A DNA stretch of 64,000 nucleotides from positions 1 to 64,000 of the forward strand of contig CAJQRD010000003.1 of assembly GCA_905480605.1 (NCBI GenBank), in the 5' to 3' direction. The notes below the pieces were generated by a model, which was not told the origin of the DNA, did not search any database, and saw only the letters and a list, made by a program, of their open reading frames with translations. This document shows, piece after piece, positions 19,166-29,723 of the stretch (position 1 is its first letter; the number at the start of each line of letters is the position of its first letter). Made by a program: the position numbers and the translations under genes. This stretch comes from an uncultured Saprospiraceae bacterium (GTDB lineage: Bacteria; Bacteroidota; Bacteroidia; Chitinophagales; Saprospiraceae).

Positions 19166-19314
19166 TTATGGATTATGGATTATGGATTATGGAATAAAAA
19201 AATAATGATTAAATAGGTAGTAATCTATAATTAGGAAAACGTGTATGTTCCCTACTTTCTTTCAAAATTCCTGTGAATGATAATTATGAATTATGAATTA
19301 TGAATTATGAATTA
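19166..19314. repeat. AT-rich heptamer arrays
   Basis: Two short tandem arrays: (GGATTAT)-type at 19166-19190 and (GAATTAT)-type at 19281-19314. A related array lies at 27990-28017. Both sites are in 3' regions between convergent genes and are followed by copies of a GCATTGTTGACA motif (see findings). Confidence 0.7.
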
Positions 19315-19400
19315 AAATACGAAAAAATCGTCATTAAACCATTTAGTAATTGTTGGCATTTTTAACATTGAAAGCATTGTTGACACAAATTACATTGCCC

Positions 19401-20108
19401 TCAAATAGCCTCTGGAAATAGAAGCACAATCGACATCGGAATTGCATTGTTCAACGCATGAATGTAAATGCTTGCCCATATATTATTTCTTACACGAATA
19501 TATCCTAAATATAAAGCTAAAATAAACTGAGGCAAGACTAAAATAGGTGTATAATACCAATATTCAATCTCATTGAAATTGAAGATGTGTACATAAGCAA
19601 AAATTACAACACTGGCATAAAAAATTACACCAAAATATTTGATAAAGTTGGTCTTTATCTTGTCTTGAATTTTTTCACTTTTAAACAGCCATCCTATGAT
19701 ACCAACGGCGGCAAACAACATTCCTAGGGTAGTTGCAGGATCGATATAGTCATTTGATTTAAAAAAGAAAATGACCCCAAATAACAACAACCCAATTATT
19801 CCAATTATACTCAATGGATATTTTAAAAAACCACGAAATATAAACTCTTCTAAAAAAGGAGCCGCTATAACAGCCATTAAAAATATTAGAAACTTCGGCA
19901 TCTGCTCAAACAAATCTTTGAATTTGTGAGAATCATCTTCAAAACCAATCAAGGAAAACATCATACTTGCGACAGCCATTTCAAAAATAAAGAGTATGAA
20001 AAACATAACAGTCAGGTTCTTTATAGATATAGGACTGTTCTGTTTGTAATTGAAGGTAGGATTGCATAAAAAGTTGTAAAAGTCCTTAATTGATTGTTCT
20101 ATTCTCAA
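19401..20108 (-). CDS. CPBP family intramembrane glutamic protease
   Basis: A 235-residue integral membrane protein with about six hydrophobic segments. Motif 1 EEFIFRG (the catalytic EExxxR) follows FLEE at about residues 85-91, and the late motif HALNNAIP carries the conserved His/Asn. These are the signatures of the CPBP (CAAX-protease/bacteriocin-processing) family. Substrate unknown. Monocistronic. Confidence 0.85.
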   Translation of the reverse strand: MRIEQSIKDFYNFLCNPTFNYKQNSPISIKNLTVMFFILFIFEMAVASMMFSLIGFEDDSHKFKDLFEQMPKFLIFLMAVIAAPFLEEFIFRGFLKYPLSIIGIIGLLLFGVIFFFKSNDYIDPATTLGMLFAAVGIIGWLFKSEKIQDKIKTNFIKYFGVIFYASVVIFAYVHIFNFNEIEYWYYTPILVLPQFILALYLGYIRVRNNIWASIYIHALNNAIPMSIVLLFPEAI

Positions 20109-20270
20109 AATTTATTGTTTTCGTGAAGATCCAGTGCACGTAATATCCTAATTTATCCTAACATATCAAAAAAATGTAGGTTTTGATAAGGTTGTATGGC
20201 TTAACTCCTATTCTCAGATTATACAGAGAAAGTCATAGCTTGAATAAAAGAATATAATTATCTTCGCGGC

Positions 20271-22553
20271 ATGCAGAATACAGAAGTAGGTAAGAGCTAT
20301 TTAGACGGATTGAATGATATACAGCGAATGGCTGTTACAACTATAAATGGACCAGTAATGGTTATTGCAGGACCTGGCTCTGGGAAGACTCGGGTTTTGA
20401 CGTTTAGAATAGCTCATTTACTCAAGTCTGGCGTTCCTCCATATCAAATTTTGGCTCTTACTTTTACCAATAAAGCGGCCAGAGAGATGAAAGATAGGAT
20501 CGAAACGGTTGCTGGTGGAGATGCATATAAAGTATGGGCTGGCACATTTCACTCGATTTTTGCAAGAATATTACGTGTTGAAGCACATAAAATTGGCTAC
20601 CCAAATGATTTTAGCATTTACGATACAGATGACTCTAAAAGTGTTATCAAGGAAATTATCAAATCATTAAGCCTAGATCCTAAAGTTTATAACGTTGGGG
20701 CAATTCGTTCACGAATTTCAAGTGCCAAGAGTAATTTGATTACGCCCAAGATGTACCCAGGAAATGAAGAGTTGATGGAACAGGATAAAATGAACCGTCG
20801 ACCCATGACATTTAAAATCTATGAAAAATATGTCGCTAAGTGCAAGCGTGCTGGAGCCATGGACTTTGATGATTTACTCTTACAGATGTTTAGGTTATTG
20901 TATCAGAACCCTGAAAACGTAAGAGCAAAATACCAAGCTCAATTTAAGTATTTAATGGTTGATGAGTTTCAAGATACCAACTTTTTACAGTATGAAATTC
21001 TAAAGCTATTTGTGATTTATGATGGGAGCGAACAAAACGTTTGTATTGTAGGAGATGATGCGCAAAGTATCTATTCTTTTAGAGGTGCCACAATTGAGAA
21101 TATCTTGCAATTTGAATCTGACTTTCCAGAAGTTAAAACCTATAAACTAGAGCAAAATTACAGATCAACTTCTTATATCGTCAAAGCTGCCAACGAAGTT
21201 ATTACTTACAATGAAAAGCAGATAAAAAAAGAAATATGGACTGACAAAGAGGAAGGGCATAAGATAAAAATCATCAAAGGGATGACTGATGGTGAAGAAG
21301 GGAAAATGGTTGCTGATTCTATAATCGAACATAAGAACAGACATTCACTTGCCAATAAGGACATTGCTATTCTTTACCGTACAAATGCACAGTCAAGAGT
21401 TTTTGAAGAGCATTTAAGACGATCTAATATTGCTTATAAAATCTATGGCGGTTTGTCTTTTTACCAACGTAAAGAGATAAAAGATATGGTTGCTTATATG
21501 CGACTCGCTACAAATTACAAAGATGACGAAGCATTGAAACGCGTCATTAATTATCCCAAGAGAGGAATTGGGGCAACTACAATAACTAAATTGACAGATC
21601 TTGCCAATGATAATGAAGTCTCAATGTGGCAATGCCTTAATCAGATCGAACTAAAACCTAGAGCCAAACAATCGGTTGGGAAATTTATTAGCATCGTCAA
21701 AGCCAGTCAGGAGAAAGCACAAACAATGGATGCTTATCAGACTGCATTGTTTATCGCAAAACGATCTGGAATTGTTGATGGATTTAAAGCAGAAAATAAT
21801 ATTGAAGCTCAGAACAGACTTGAAAATATCAACGCACTCTTAGATGGTATTCAAGAATTTGTTGAAGACGATGTACTGGATGAAGGAGAAGACATCAACA
21901 AGCAAGAACGTACGTTGACCAATTTTTTACAGACGATTTCCTTGATGACCGATCAAGATAAAGACGTTGACAATGTTGATACAGTCACTTTACTTTCAGT
22001 ACATGCTGCAAAGGGCTTGGAATATAAAGCAGTTTTTGTTGTAGGAATGGAAGAAAACTTATTTCCATCATATATGTCATTAGCCGCTCCAGATCAATTG
22101 GATGAAGAGCGTAGATTGTTTTATGTTGCAATAACTAGGGCTGAAGAATTTTTGACATTGAGTTATGCAAACAGTCGCTACCAATATGGGCAAATGCGAT
22201 TCAATGATCCAAGCAGATTTTTAGAAGAAATCTCAGATGACAATATCGAAGCCAGTATTTCTATTACCAAAAAACCACAATTTGGAACACCTAAAATTTT
22301 AGGTAAGTTTAAACCTATAGGAAGTGCTTCAAAACAAAAAGCATTGACAATTGATCCAAAGGATTTTAAACCAAATGACAAATCAGAAATTAAAGTGGGT
22401 CAAACTGTTTTGCATATGAATTTTGGCCATGGTGAGGTCCTATCAATTGATGCAAGAAAAGTAGCTACCATAAGATTTCCAAACCTACACGAGAATGCAG
22501 AAAAGAGAATTATGTTAGATTATGCAAGGTTGCAGATTGTTGAGGAGAATTGA
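20271..22553 (+). CDS. PcrA/UvrD-type superfamily 1 DNA helicase
   Basis: A 760-residue 3'-5' SF1A helicase. Seen in order: Q motif LNDIQRMAV, Walker A GPGSGKT (about residues 33-39), TFTNKAAREMK, Walker B VDEFQDTN, GDDAQSIYSFRGA, QNYRST, LLSVHAAKGLEYKAVFVVG, and VAITRAEE. The C-terminal Tudor-like segment (VGQTVLHMNFGHGEVLSID) of PcrA/UvrD, which contacts RNA polymerase, is present. It acts in excision repair and replication-fork maintenance. A weak promoter-like TATCTTCG lies at 20259. Confidence 0.95.
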   Translation: MQNTEVGKSYLDGLNDIQRMAVTTINGPVMVIAGPGSGKTRVLTFRIAHLLKSGVPPYQILALTFTNKAAREMKDRIETVAGGDAYKVWAGTFHSIFARILRVEAHKIGYPNDFSIYDTDDSKSVIKEIIKSLSLDPKVYNVGAIRSRISSAKSNLITPKMYPGNEELMEQDKMNRRPMTFKIYEKYVAKCKRAGAMDFDDLLLQMFRLLYQNPENVRAKYQAQFKYLMVDEFQDTNFLQYEILKLFVIYDGSEQNVCIVGDDAQSIYSFRGATIENILQFESDFPEVKTYKLEQNYRSTSYIVKAANEVITYNEKQIKKEIWTDKEEGHKIKIIKGMTDGEEGKMVADSIIEHKNRHSLANKDIAILYRTNAQSRVFEEHLRRSNIAYKIYGGLSFYQRKEIKDMVAYMRLATNYKDDEALKRVINYPKRGIGATTITKLTDLANDNEVSMWQCLNQIELKPRAKQSVGKFISIVKASQEKAQTMDAYQTALFIAKRSGIVDGFKAENNIEAQNRLENINALLDGIQEFVEDDVLDEGEDINKQERTLTNFLQTISLMTDQDKDVDNVDTVTLLSVHAAKGLEYKAVFVVGMEENLFPSYMSLAAPDQLDEERRLFYVAITRAEEFLTLSYANSRYQYGQMRFNDPSRFLEEISDDNIEASISITKKPQFGTPKILGKFKPIGSASKQKALTIDPKDFKPNDKSEIKVGQTVLHMNFGHGEVLSIDARKVATIRFPNLHENAEKRIMLDYARLQIVEEN

Positions 22554-22728
22554 TTTATCTGAAAAGATACCACAGCCAATACAACTTTAGATAATAAAAT
22601 ATAAGAAAGAAAATGTAATGCATTCTTTACAAAATTATAATTTCGACTAATTGATCAATGGCTTAATCGAATAAAAGCTATAATTCATCATGAATTGTTT
22701 TTATTGACTCATCATAAAAAATTAATTC

Positions 22729-25700
22729 ATGAAAATAACTCTAAACTTTATTGTACTGCTAATGTTTGCTGGTATTATGCAAGCACAAGTCAGTGCCAAA
22801 TTGATACAGACTCCTGATGTATCCGAAACTCACATTTGTTTTACTTTTGGAGATGATCTTTGGATCGTTGCCAAAGCAGGTGGAAATGCTACAAGATTAA
22901 GTTCCCCTGTTGGTAGAGAAACCAATCCAAAATTCTCACCAGATGGTACAACCGTCGCATTTCAAGCCAATTATGATGGTAGCAATGATATTTATACCAT
23001 ACCCAAATTAGGTGGTATTCCAAATCGTGTAACAGGACATGGTTGGGCTGAAACCATTTTAGACTGGACATCTGATGGATCACAAATATTATTCAGTACA
23101 AGTTCAGAAAGTGGCAAACAAAGATGGTCACAATTTTATCTTGTCGAAAAAGATGGTGGACTACCCGAAAAGCTACCTGTTGAATTGGGTGCATATGCTA
23201 ATCTTTCAGATGACAAAAAGCAATTGGCTTTTACAGATAAGTCAAGAGCATTTAGAACGTGGAAAAGGTACAGAGGTGGAACTGCTCCGGATATTCACAT
23301 TATGAATATGGAGACGCTTGCATCAGAAAACATTACTAAAAATGATGCAAATGATGAAATGCCGATGTGGCACGGATCAATTATATACTACTTGTCAGAT
23401 AAAGGGGAAGCATTAAGAAATAACATTTGGAAGTATGATACACAAACTAAAGCGCATACACAAATAACTTTTTTCAAAGATTTTGATATTCATTTTCCAT
23501 CTAAAGGTCCTTCAGATATTGTATTTGAAGCAGGAGGTGAAATCCACTTATTGAACTTAAGTACTGAGCAACATGCAACAGTACAAATAAATGCAATAGG
23601 CGACTTTGCAAGATTAAAGCCTGTAACTAAAAGTGTTGGTAAAAATGTAGAACATTTCTACATATCTCCAGATGGTAAACGTGCTTTGGTCGAAGCAAGA
23701 GGAGATGTATTCACATTGCCAAAGAAAAAAGGATTTGTAAAGAATATTACCAGGACTTCTGGAGTAGCAGAAAGATTTCCAGCTTGGTCTCCAAACGGAA
23801 AATCAATAGCATACTTCAGTGATAAATCTGGGGAATACGAATTGACAGTTAGAGATTTAAAAAGTGGAGAAGAGAAAAAAATAACAAACCTAGGTCCAGG
23901 ATATAGATACAATATTTTCTGGTCACCTGACAGCAAGAAAGTTGCATTTGTTGATCAAACAATGACATTTAATATTGTGGATATCCAAACTGGCGAATTA
24001 GATAAATTTGACAAGGACAATACTTTGTATCAAGGAGGTCTTGAAGGATTTAATGTAAGTTGGTCATCTGACAGTCAGTGGGTCGCTTATGTTAAAAATA
24101 AAGAAGGCATCAATACTGCTATTTATGTTTACAACTGCAAAACAAAAAAAATCCAGCAAGTTACAAGTGGATTCTACTCTGACAATCAAGTTGAATTTGG
24201 ACCTGATGGAAAATATTTATACTTGACTACTAATCGTAAAATTTCTCCAAGTTACAGCGATTATGACAACACTTGGGTTTATCCAAATGCAACTCAAGTT
24301 GGCGTTATCACATTGAGAAAAGATGTGGAACATCCAATGGCTCTTGAAAATGATGAAGTTGAAATGAAGGAAGAAGAAAAAGCTAAGGACGATGATGATG
24401 ATGATGATGATGATGACAAGAAAAAGAAAAAGAAAAAATCAAAAAAGAAGAAAGGTAATGATGATGAAAAAGATGATGATGATAAGGAAGATAAAGATGA
24501 TGATAAGGAAGATAAAGATGTAAAAATTGATTTTGACGGAATTGAAAGGAGGTTAATCATCTTACCCATTGAGGGTGGTAATCTTGGTGGCATTGCTGCA
24601 GTTTCAGGAAAATTACTTTATATCAAATCTCCAAATACCGGAGCTGATGGTGGAGAAAGTCAATTAAAGTTTTATGACTTCAAAGAAAAAGAAGAAAAAA
24701 CTATTATGTCAGGTGTTTGGGCATATGAATTATCACACGATGGTAGTTCAGTAGCTGTAATGACAAGTAACGGTACAGGAATAATTGATGTAGCTGCAGA
24801 CCAAAAAATGGAGGACAAGTTAGCATTGAATGAAATGGTATCTACGATTGATCCGAAAGCAGAATGGAAGCAAATTTTTAATGATGTTTGGAGATTAGAG
24901 AGAGATTTTTTCTATGATGAAAACATGCATGGCGTTGATTGGGATGGTGTCAAAACTAAATATGCACCGCTCATTGATCAAGCCATGTCAAGATATGATG
25001 TGAATTTTATTCTAGGCGAAGTCATTGGCGAATTGAATGCATCACACACTTATCGTGGTGGTGGAGATTCTGAAACAGCCTCATTTAAGAATGTTGGTTA
25101 CTTGGGCGTTGATTGGGCAAAAGAAAATGGAGAGTTCAAGATCAAGCGTATTGTTAAAGGTGCTGATTGGGACAATGAAGTAAGGTCACCGCTCGACATT
25201 CCTGGTATTGATATTAGTGAAGGTGATTATGTGCTTGCAATCAACGGTATTCCAATGAATACATATAAGGATCCTTGGATTGCCTTTGCAGGTATGGCCA
25301 ATAAGACTGTTGAATTGACAGTTAACAAAACAGCAAATAAAAAAGATGCGAAAAAAGTGCTGATCAAACCATTGAGATCAGAATCACGTCTAAGAAACTT
25401 AGAGTGGATAGAAAACAATCGTAAAATGGTTGACAAACTTTCAGACGGAAAGATTGGATATGTCTATGTACCAAGTACAGGCATTGATGGTCAAAATGAA
25501 TTGATAAGAATGTTTTATGGCCAATGGCAGAAAGAAGGATTGATCGTAGACGAAAGGTTTAACAATGGTGGGCAGATTCCTGATCGCTTTGTTGAATTGC
25601 TTAATAGAAAACCATTGGCATATTTTAATGTGCGAGATGGGAAAGATTGGCAATGGCCCCCTGTGGCTCACTTCGGCCCTAAGGCTATGTTAATTAACGG

Positions 25701-26046
25701 TTGGTCGGGATCAGGAGGCGATGCATTTCCAGACTATTTTAGAAAAGCTGGTTTGGGTCCATTGATTGGATCTAGAACTTGGGGTGGTTTGATTGGGATT
25801 TCTGGTGCCCCATCATTGATAGATGGTGGCAGTGTAACTGTTCCATCTTTTAGAATGTATGATCCAAATGGTGAGTGGTTCAAGGAAGGACATGGTGTTG
25901 ATCCTGACATTGAAGTATTAGAGGATCATGAGGCTTTGGCAAAAGGGAATGACCCACAAATTGAAAGAGCTGTAAAAGAAATAATGGAAGCTTTGAATAA
26001 GCAGGGTGATCTTAAACCAAAACCACCTCAAAAAGAAATTAGATAA
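22729..26046 (+). CDS. Tricorn-like S41 protease with beta-propeller
   Basis: A 1105-residue secreted protein. After a signal peptide, residues about 25-540 are WD40-like/PD40 beta-propeller repeats (SPDGTTVAFQANYDG, SPNGKSIAYFSD, SPDSKKVAFVDQ). A strongly charged Asp/Lys linker spans about 540-605. Then come a tricorn core domain, a PDZ domain and the S41 catalytic domain with RFNNGG and GWSGSGGDAFPD, the latter holding the nucleophile serine. Such proteins degrade peptides; in Bacteroidota they are usually periplasmic or extracellular. A terminator follows the stop. Confidence 0.9.
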   Translation: MKITLNFIVLLMFAGIMQAQVSAKLIQTPDVSETHICFTFGDDLWIVAKAGGNATRLSSPVGRETNPKFSPDGTTVAFQANYDGSNDIYTIPKLGGIPNRVTGHGWAETILDWTSDGSQILFSTSSESGKQRWSQFYLVEKDGGLPEKLPVELGAYANLSDDKKQLAFTDKSRAFRTWKRYRGGTAPDIHIMNMETLASENITKNDANDEMPMWHGSIIYYLSDKGEALRNNIWKYDTQTKAHTQITFFKDFDIHFPSKGPSDIVFEAGGEIHLLNLSTEQHATVQINAIGDFARLKPVTKSVGKNVEHFYISPDGKRALVEARGDVFTLPKKKGFVKNITRTSGVAERFPAWSPNGKSIAYFSDKSGEYELTVRDLKSGEEKKITNLGPGYRYNIFWSPDSKKVAFVDQTMTFNIVDIQTGELDKFDKDNTLYQGGLEGFNVSWSSDSQWVAYVKNKEGINTAIYVYNCKTKKIQQVTSGFYSDNQVEFGPDGKYLYLTTNRKISPSYSDYDNTWVYPNATQVGVITLRKDVEHPMALENDEVEMKEEEKAKDDDDDDDDDDKKKKKKKSKKKKGNDDEKDDDDKEDKDDDKEDKDVKIDFDGIERRLIILPIEGGNLGGIAAVSGKLLYIKSPNTGADGGESQLKFYDFKEKEEKTIMSGVWAYELSHDGSSVAVMTSNGTGIIDVAADQKMEDKLALNEMVSTIDPKAEWKQIFNDVWRLERDFFYDENMHGVDWDGVKTKYAPLIDQAMSRYDVNFILGEVIGELNASHTYRGGGDSETASFKNVGYLGVDWAKENGEFKIKRIVKGADWDNEVRSPLDIPGIDISEGDYVLAINGIPMNTYKDPWIAFAGMANKTVELTVNKTANKKDAKKVLIKPLRSESRLRNLEWIENNRKMVDKLSDGKIGYVYVPSTGIDGQNELIRMFYGQWQKEGLIVDERFNNGGQIPDRFVELLNRKPLAYFNVRDGKDWQWPPVAHFGPKAMLINGWSGSGGDAFPDYFRKAGLGPLIGSRTWGGLIGISGAPSLIDGGSVTVPSFRMYDPNGEWFKEGHGVDPDIEVLEDHEALAKGNDPQIERAVKEIMEALNKQGDLKPKPPQKEIR

Positions 26047-26070
26047 GGACATACCAGAAAAAATAATCTA

Positions 26071-26101
26071 AGCATCTCGAATTTATCGAGATGCTTTTTT
26101 A
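26071..26101 (+). terminator. Terminator of the tricorn-like protease gene
   Basis: Perfect 10-bp stem AGCATCTCGA / TCGAGATGCT with the loop ATTTA and a following T run, 25 bp after the stop codon. Confidence 0.9.
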
Positions 26102-26197
26102 TTTTAAAGAGGTTTATACAAAAAATGTTATCTCCATTTTGTTGAGTTGAATTGTAGAGTTACACTTATCAAAACCGATATTCAAATTCACATCAGC

Positions 26198-26846
26198 ATG
26201 AGTATTAAACAAACAATTTTGCTTTCAAGTTTAATTACGCTATTGTTTGTGGCATGTCATAATGAAGTAACACTAAAGAAGGACATTACCAAAAATAAAT
26301 AATTCCTATAGTTCGTTCTCTGACAATCAATTGAAAATTATATAATAAACTACACCTATGATTTAGATACAATATTTAAAGACAGCTATATTTCAATTGA
26401 CTAAAATAGTATTTATCATATTTTTCAAGATCTAGATTTTGAATTCATTTCGAAAGATTAAATAAATCGTAAGGTCACTTTGAGTACTAATTCGATAGAT
26501 TATTATCGAGCCCAAATTTTCAAGCCAGTTTTTTTTTATCAGTTAGGTTTTATTCAGACCATTTACTGAGTCTAGATATAGGAAGTAAAGAACACGGCAA
26601 AATGAAAACTATATGTATGAAAAATCATCTGGTCTTAACTTGTTAAGCTTTTCTGACCCTAATTATGAAGGTTCATTTTTTCTAGGATCATCCACTAAAC
26701 ATGATACATTTAAGGAAGTCAGGGTGGTATTAAGAATTGACACACTTTTCTATGAACAAAGCTACTTGACAAAAGATACAGATGATCGGACAAAAAATGA
26801 AGAATTAGAAAAACAAGCTTTAACTTATCAATATTTACAAGGTTAG
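26198..26846 (+). pseudogene. Decayed lipoprotein gene
   Basis: An ATG at 26198 opens a clear lipoprotein signal peptide (MSIKQTILLSSLITLLFVAC) that stops after 34 residues. The same frame continues with protein-like sequence broken by several stops (NYTYDLDTIFKDSYIS, INRKVTLSTNSIDYYRAQIF). A shift then leads to an intact tail from 26613 (YEKSSGLNLLSFSDPNYEGSFF...TYQYLQG). I read this as one lipoprotein gene of about 215 codons ruined by nonsense and frameshift changes. No family is recognised. Confidence 0.6.
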
Positions 26847-27012
26847 AAGCGTTATAAAGTTTTTAGTAAGCATGAGAACATATTGTAAATATTTGCAATC
26901 TCATTTCTAACGAAAAATAGGTATGCTTTTTGTAGTATACTTTTCGGAGTATTATTTTAAGTAAAACTCCAAAATTGAATTACATTGATTAATTAATACT
27001 TAATAAAATAAA

Positions 27013-27918
27013 ATGAAATATAGTCTTTTAGTATGCTCGGTACTTTTATTTGCCTCATGTGCAAGTAACAAAAAATTGGAAGAAGCAGGTTTGATCCACA
27101 AACAAGAAATGGATGTTGCCAATAAACAGTTGGGCGAATGTGGAGAAAAATTGAATGATTTAATGTCAACAAATGATCAGTTGAAAAGTCAATTAAATAC
27201 AGCCAAGACAAGTCTTGAATTGAGACAAGAACAAATGTCTGACTTGAAAGAACAATTGAATGATGTTAAAACTCAAAGAGACAAGCAAGTTGAGCAAGTT
27301 GGTGATTTGACAGTTTTGTCTCAATCGGCAAGTGATAATATCAAAGAAACATTAACTCAGTTAGAAAATAGAGATAAGTACATCAAATTTATCCAAGCAG
27401 CAAAGACAAAAGCTGATTCTATAAATCTTGCATTGGCAATAAACCTAAAAGGAGTTTTAGTCAATGGTTTTACTGACGAAGATGTTGAAATTAAGGTTGA
27501 CAAAACTGTTGTATTTATAAATCTTTCTGATAAAATGTTGTACTACAGTGGCAGTTCAAATTTGACGCCAAGAGCTGATGAAATATTAGGAAAGATTGCT
27601 AAAATCGTCGAATCAAGACCTACGTTGGAAGTTATGGTTGAAGGCTACACTGACAATGTGCCAATTAAAAATTCTTGTATAACAGACAACTGGGATTTAA
27701 GTGTAAAAAGATCTACTGCTGTCGTAAGAAAACTGCAAAAAGAATTTAACATTGATCCTAACAGATTGATAGCTGCCGGACGTGGCGAGTACAATACTTT
27801 AAAAAGCAATGATACTGCCGAAGGTCGTGCCACAAACAGAAGAACTAGAATTATTCTATTGCCTAAAATCAACGAATTTTATGATCTGTTGAATCCTGAC
27901 ATGGCGCCTAAGAATTAA
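27013..27918 (+). CDS. OmpA-family lipoprotein with coiled coil
   Basis: A 301-residue lipoprotein (signal peptide ending LLFASC, acylated Cys16). A long coiled coil fills about residues 20-140, rich in Leu, Gln and Lys heptads. The C-terminal OmpA domain (VMVEGYTDNVPI, WDLSVKRSTAVVRKL, IAAGRGEYNTLKSN, GRATNRRTRI) binds peptidoglycan. It probably links the outer membrane to the cell wall. A bidirectional terminator separates it from the convergent symporter gene. Confidence 0.88.
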   Translation: MKYSLLVCSVLLFASCASNKKLEEAGLIHKQEMDVANKQLGECGEKLNDLMSTNDQLKSQLNTAKTSLELRQEQMSDLKEQLNDVKTQRDKQVEQVGDLTVLSQSASDNIKETLTQLENRDKYIKFIQAAKTKADSINLALAINLKGVLVNGFTDEDVEIKVDKTVVFINLSDKMLYYSGSSNLTPRADEILGKIAKIVESRPTLEVMVEGYTDNVPIKNSCITDNWDLSVKRSTAVVRKLQKEFNIDPNRLIAAGRGEYNTLKSNDTAEGRATNRRTRIILLPKINEFYDLLNPDMAPKN

Positions 27919-27989
27919 GGATTAGAAAAAAACTGATTAATTTGTAATAATGAATAATTGGGAGTAAGAGTGAAGGGTGAAGAGCGAAG

Positions 27990-28017
27990 AGTTATGAGTT
28001 ATGAATTATGAATTATC
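27990..28017. repeat. Heptamer array (GAGTTAT/GAATTAT)n
   Basis: A short run of GAGTTAT and GAATTAT units immediately before the terminator, like the arrays at 19166-19314. Confidence 0.6.
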
Positions 28018-28069
28018 AAAAACTAATGCGATCATTGAAGAGACTCCAACATTGATTGCATTAGTTTTT
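28018..28069. terminator. Bidirectional terminator
   Basis: Perfect 12-bp stem AAAAACTAATGC (28018-28029) / GCATTAGTTTTT (28058-28069) with a 28-base loop. It can end transcripts from both the OmpA-type lipoprotein gene and the convergent symporter gene. Confidence 0.75.
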
Positions 28070-28132
28070 ATTACAAACATTGTTTTATTAGCTTGTTGAA
28101 TTCATTATAGCATTGTTGACATTAAAGCATTG

Positions 28133-29605
28133 TTAAGGATATAACTTTGAAAAGATCCATCCGAAGAACATAGCGATTAGAAAAGAAGGTGCTAACACAT
28201 CTAGGGCTATAAAATACTCGCCGACGCTTTCCATATTTTGGAAGACAAATTTGAACATGATGACGGAAATGAAGCCAGAAATCATAGATGCAATAGCTCC
28301 TTTTTCTGAGTACTTGTCCCAAAAGAGCGACAGAATTATTACGGGACAAAATGTAGCCGCAATTCCAGACCAACCAAATATAATGACCCAGAAGACTTGG
28401 CGGTCAGGAGAAACCAAAGCGATAGTCATCGCTAAACCTAAGGCAATTACAGCCATTATTATTGTTACGAATCTTGAAATTTTGGTAAGGTCTTCATCTT
28501 TTAAATCAGGGTGAAATATCTTTTGATAAAAATCTCTGGTAATTGCGCTTGATGCTATAATCAACAAAGAATCGATTGTAGACATAATTGCTGACAGAAC
28601 GATGGCAACATAAATTGCAACTAAAATATAAGGTAAGAAACCCTCTGTCATCATACTAAGAACATCTGTGGCACCAATTCCAAAAACAGATTCTGGATCT
28701 TGTCCACTTTCTGTAAAAAGAACTCTTGCCAGTATACCTATTGTAACGGCTGCCGCATCCGTGAACAATGTAAAACCTATAGCTACCCATCTTCCCTTAT
28801 CAATCTCTTCCTCATTTCTAATAGACATAAATCTTACATATACCTGAGGTGAACCTAAGAAACCTAATCCTATCATTGAAAATCCAAGTATAGTGAATAC
28901 GTTCATCCATACATCTTGATTTCCTCCCCAAATACTTGTCAATGCTGGATCAATACTATTTAATCCATCGGTAATTGAAACGCCATGATCCATGGAGAAC
29001 CACACTACAATCGGCAAAAGAACCAAACCACAAAACATGAGAATTCCTTGAAACATATCTGACCAAACTGCGGCAACAAAACCCCCAATAAAAATATAGA
29101 TCAGCACTATGCAAAAACCGAGCAAAGCCCCCGTGTAATAATTCATGTCCAATAAAGACTCAAAGGCAATACCTGTAGCATCAATTTGTGAACTGACATA
29201 AATTATAACAAAAATGGACAAGACGGACGCAGAGAGAATCCTTAAAGTATGTGTTGTAGATTTAAAATGGCTTTCTAGATAATCTGGAATTGTAATAGAG
29301 CCATATTCATCAGATTTATGTTTAAATTTTTTGGCCATAAAAAACCAAGACACAAAGACTCCGAGCAATTCCCCCAATACAACCCAATAAGCTGAATATC
29401 CGGCCAATGCACCCATTCCAGTTAAGCCAATTAACAACCAGCCTGATTCCCCTGTCGCACGTGCTGAAAAAGCAACAGCCCAAAACCCCATATTCTTACC
29501 ACCTACATAAAAATCGCTCATGCTCTTTACACGGCGCGATGCGATAATTCCAATTAAAAATAATATTGAGACATATATTGCAAGAACAATAAATTTCGTA
29601 AGCAT
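28133..29605 (-). CDS. Sodium:solute symporter (SSF/PutP type)
   Basis: A 490-residue inner-membrane transporter with about 13 membrane segments. SSF family signs: FYVGGKNMGFWAVAFSARATGESGWLLIGLTGMG near the start, the GGFVAAVWSDMFQGILMF block, and SAIMSTIDSLLIIASSAITRD. The best resemblance is to sodium/proline symporters, but the substrate is not proven. Monocistronic, with a shared terminator downstream. Confidence 0.88.
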   Translation of the reverse strand: MLTKFIVLAIYVSILFLIGIIASRRVKSMSDFYVGGKNMGFWAVAFSARATGESGWLLIGLTGMGALAGYSAYWVVLGELLGVFVSWFFMAKKFKHKSDEYGSITIPDYLESHFKSTTHTLRILSASVLSIFVIIYVSSQIDATGIAFESLLDMNYYTGALLGFCIVLIYIFIGGFVAAVWSDMFQGILMFCGLVLLPIVVWFSMDHGVSITDGLNSIDPALTSIWGGNQDVWMNVFTILGFSMIGLGFLGSPQVYVRFMSIRNEEEIDKGRWVAIGFTLFTDAAAVTIGILARVLFTESGQDPESVFGIGATDVLSMMTEGFLPYILVAIYVAIVLSAIMSTIDSLLIIASSAITRDFYQKIFHPDLKDEDLTKISRFVTIIMAVIALGLAMTIALVSPDRQVFWVIIFGWSGIAATFCPVIILSLFWDKYSEKGAIASMISGFISVIMFKFVFQNMESVGEYFIALDVLAPSFLIAMFFGWIFSKLYP

Positions 29606-29723
29606 AATTTCCTTTATTAAATATTTATTATTTCCAATTTAGAGATTCTCTTAAAAGAGAAAAGATCAAATATTTCTTGAAAAGGTTTTGAAATAAAAAC
29701 CTATGAAATAAAACAATGACCAC

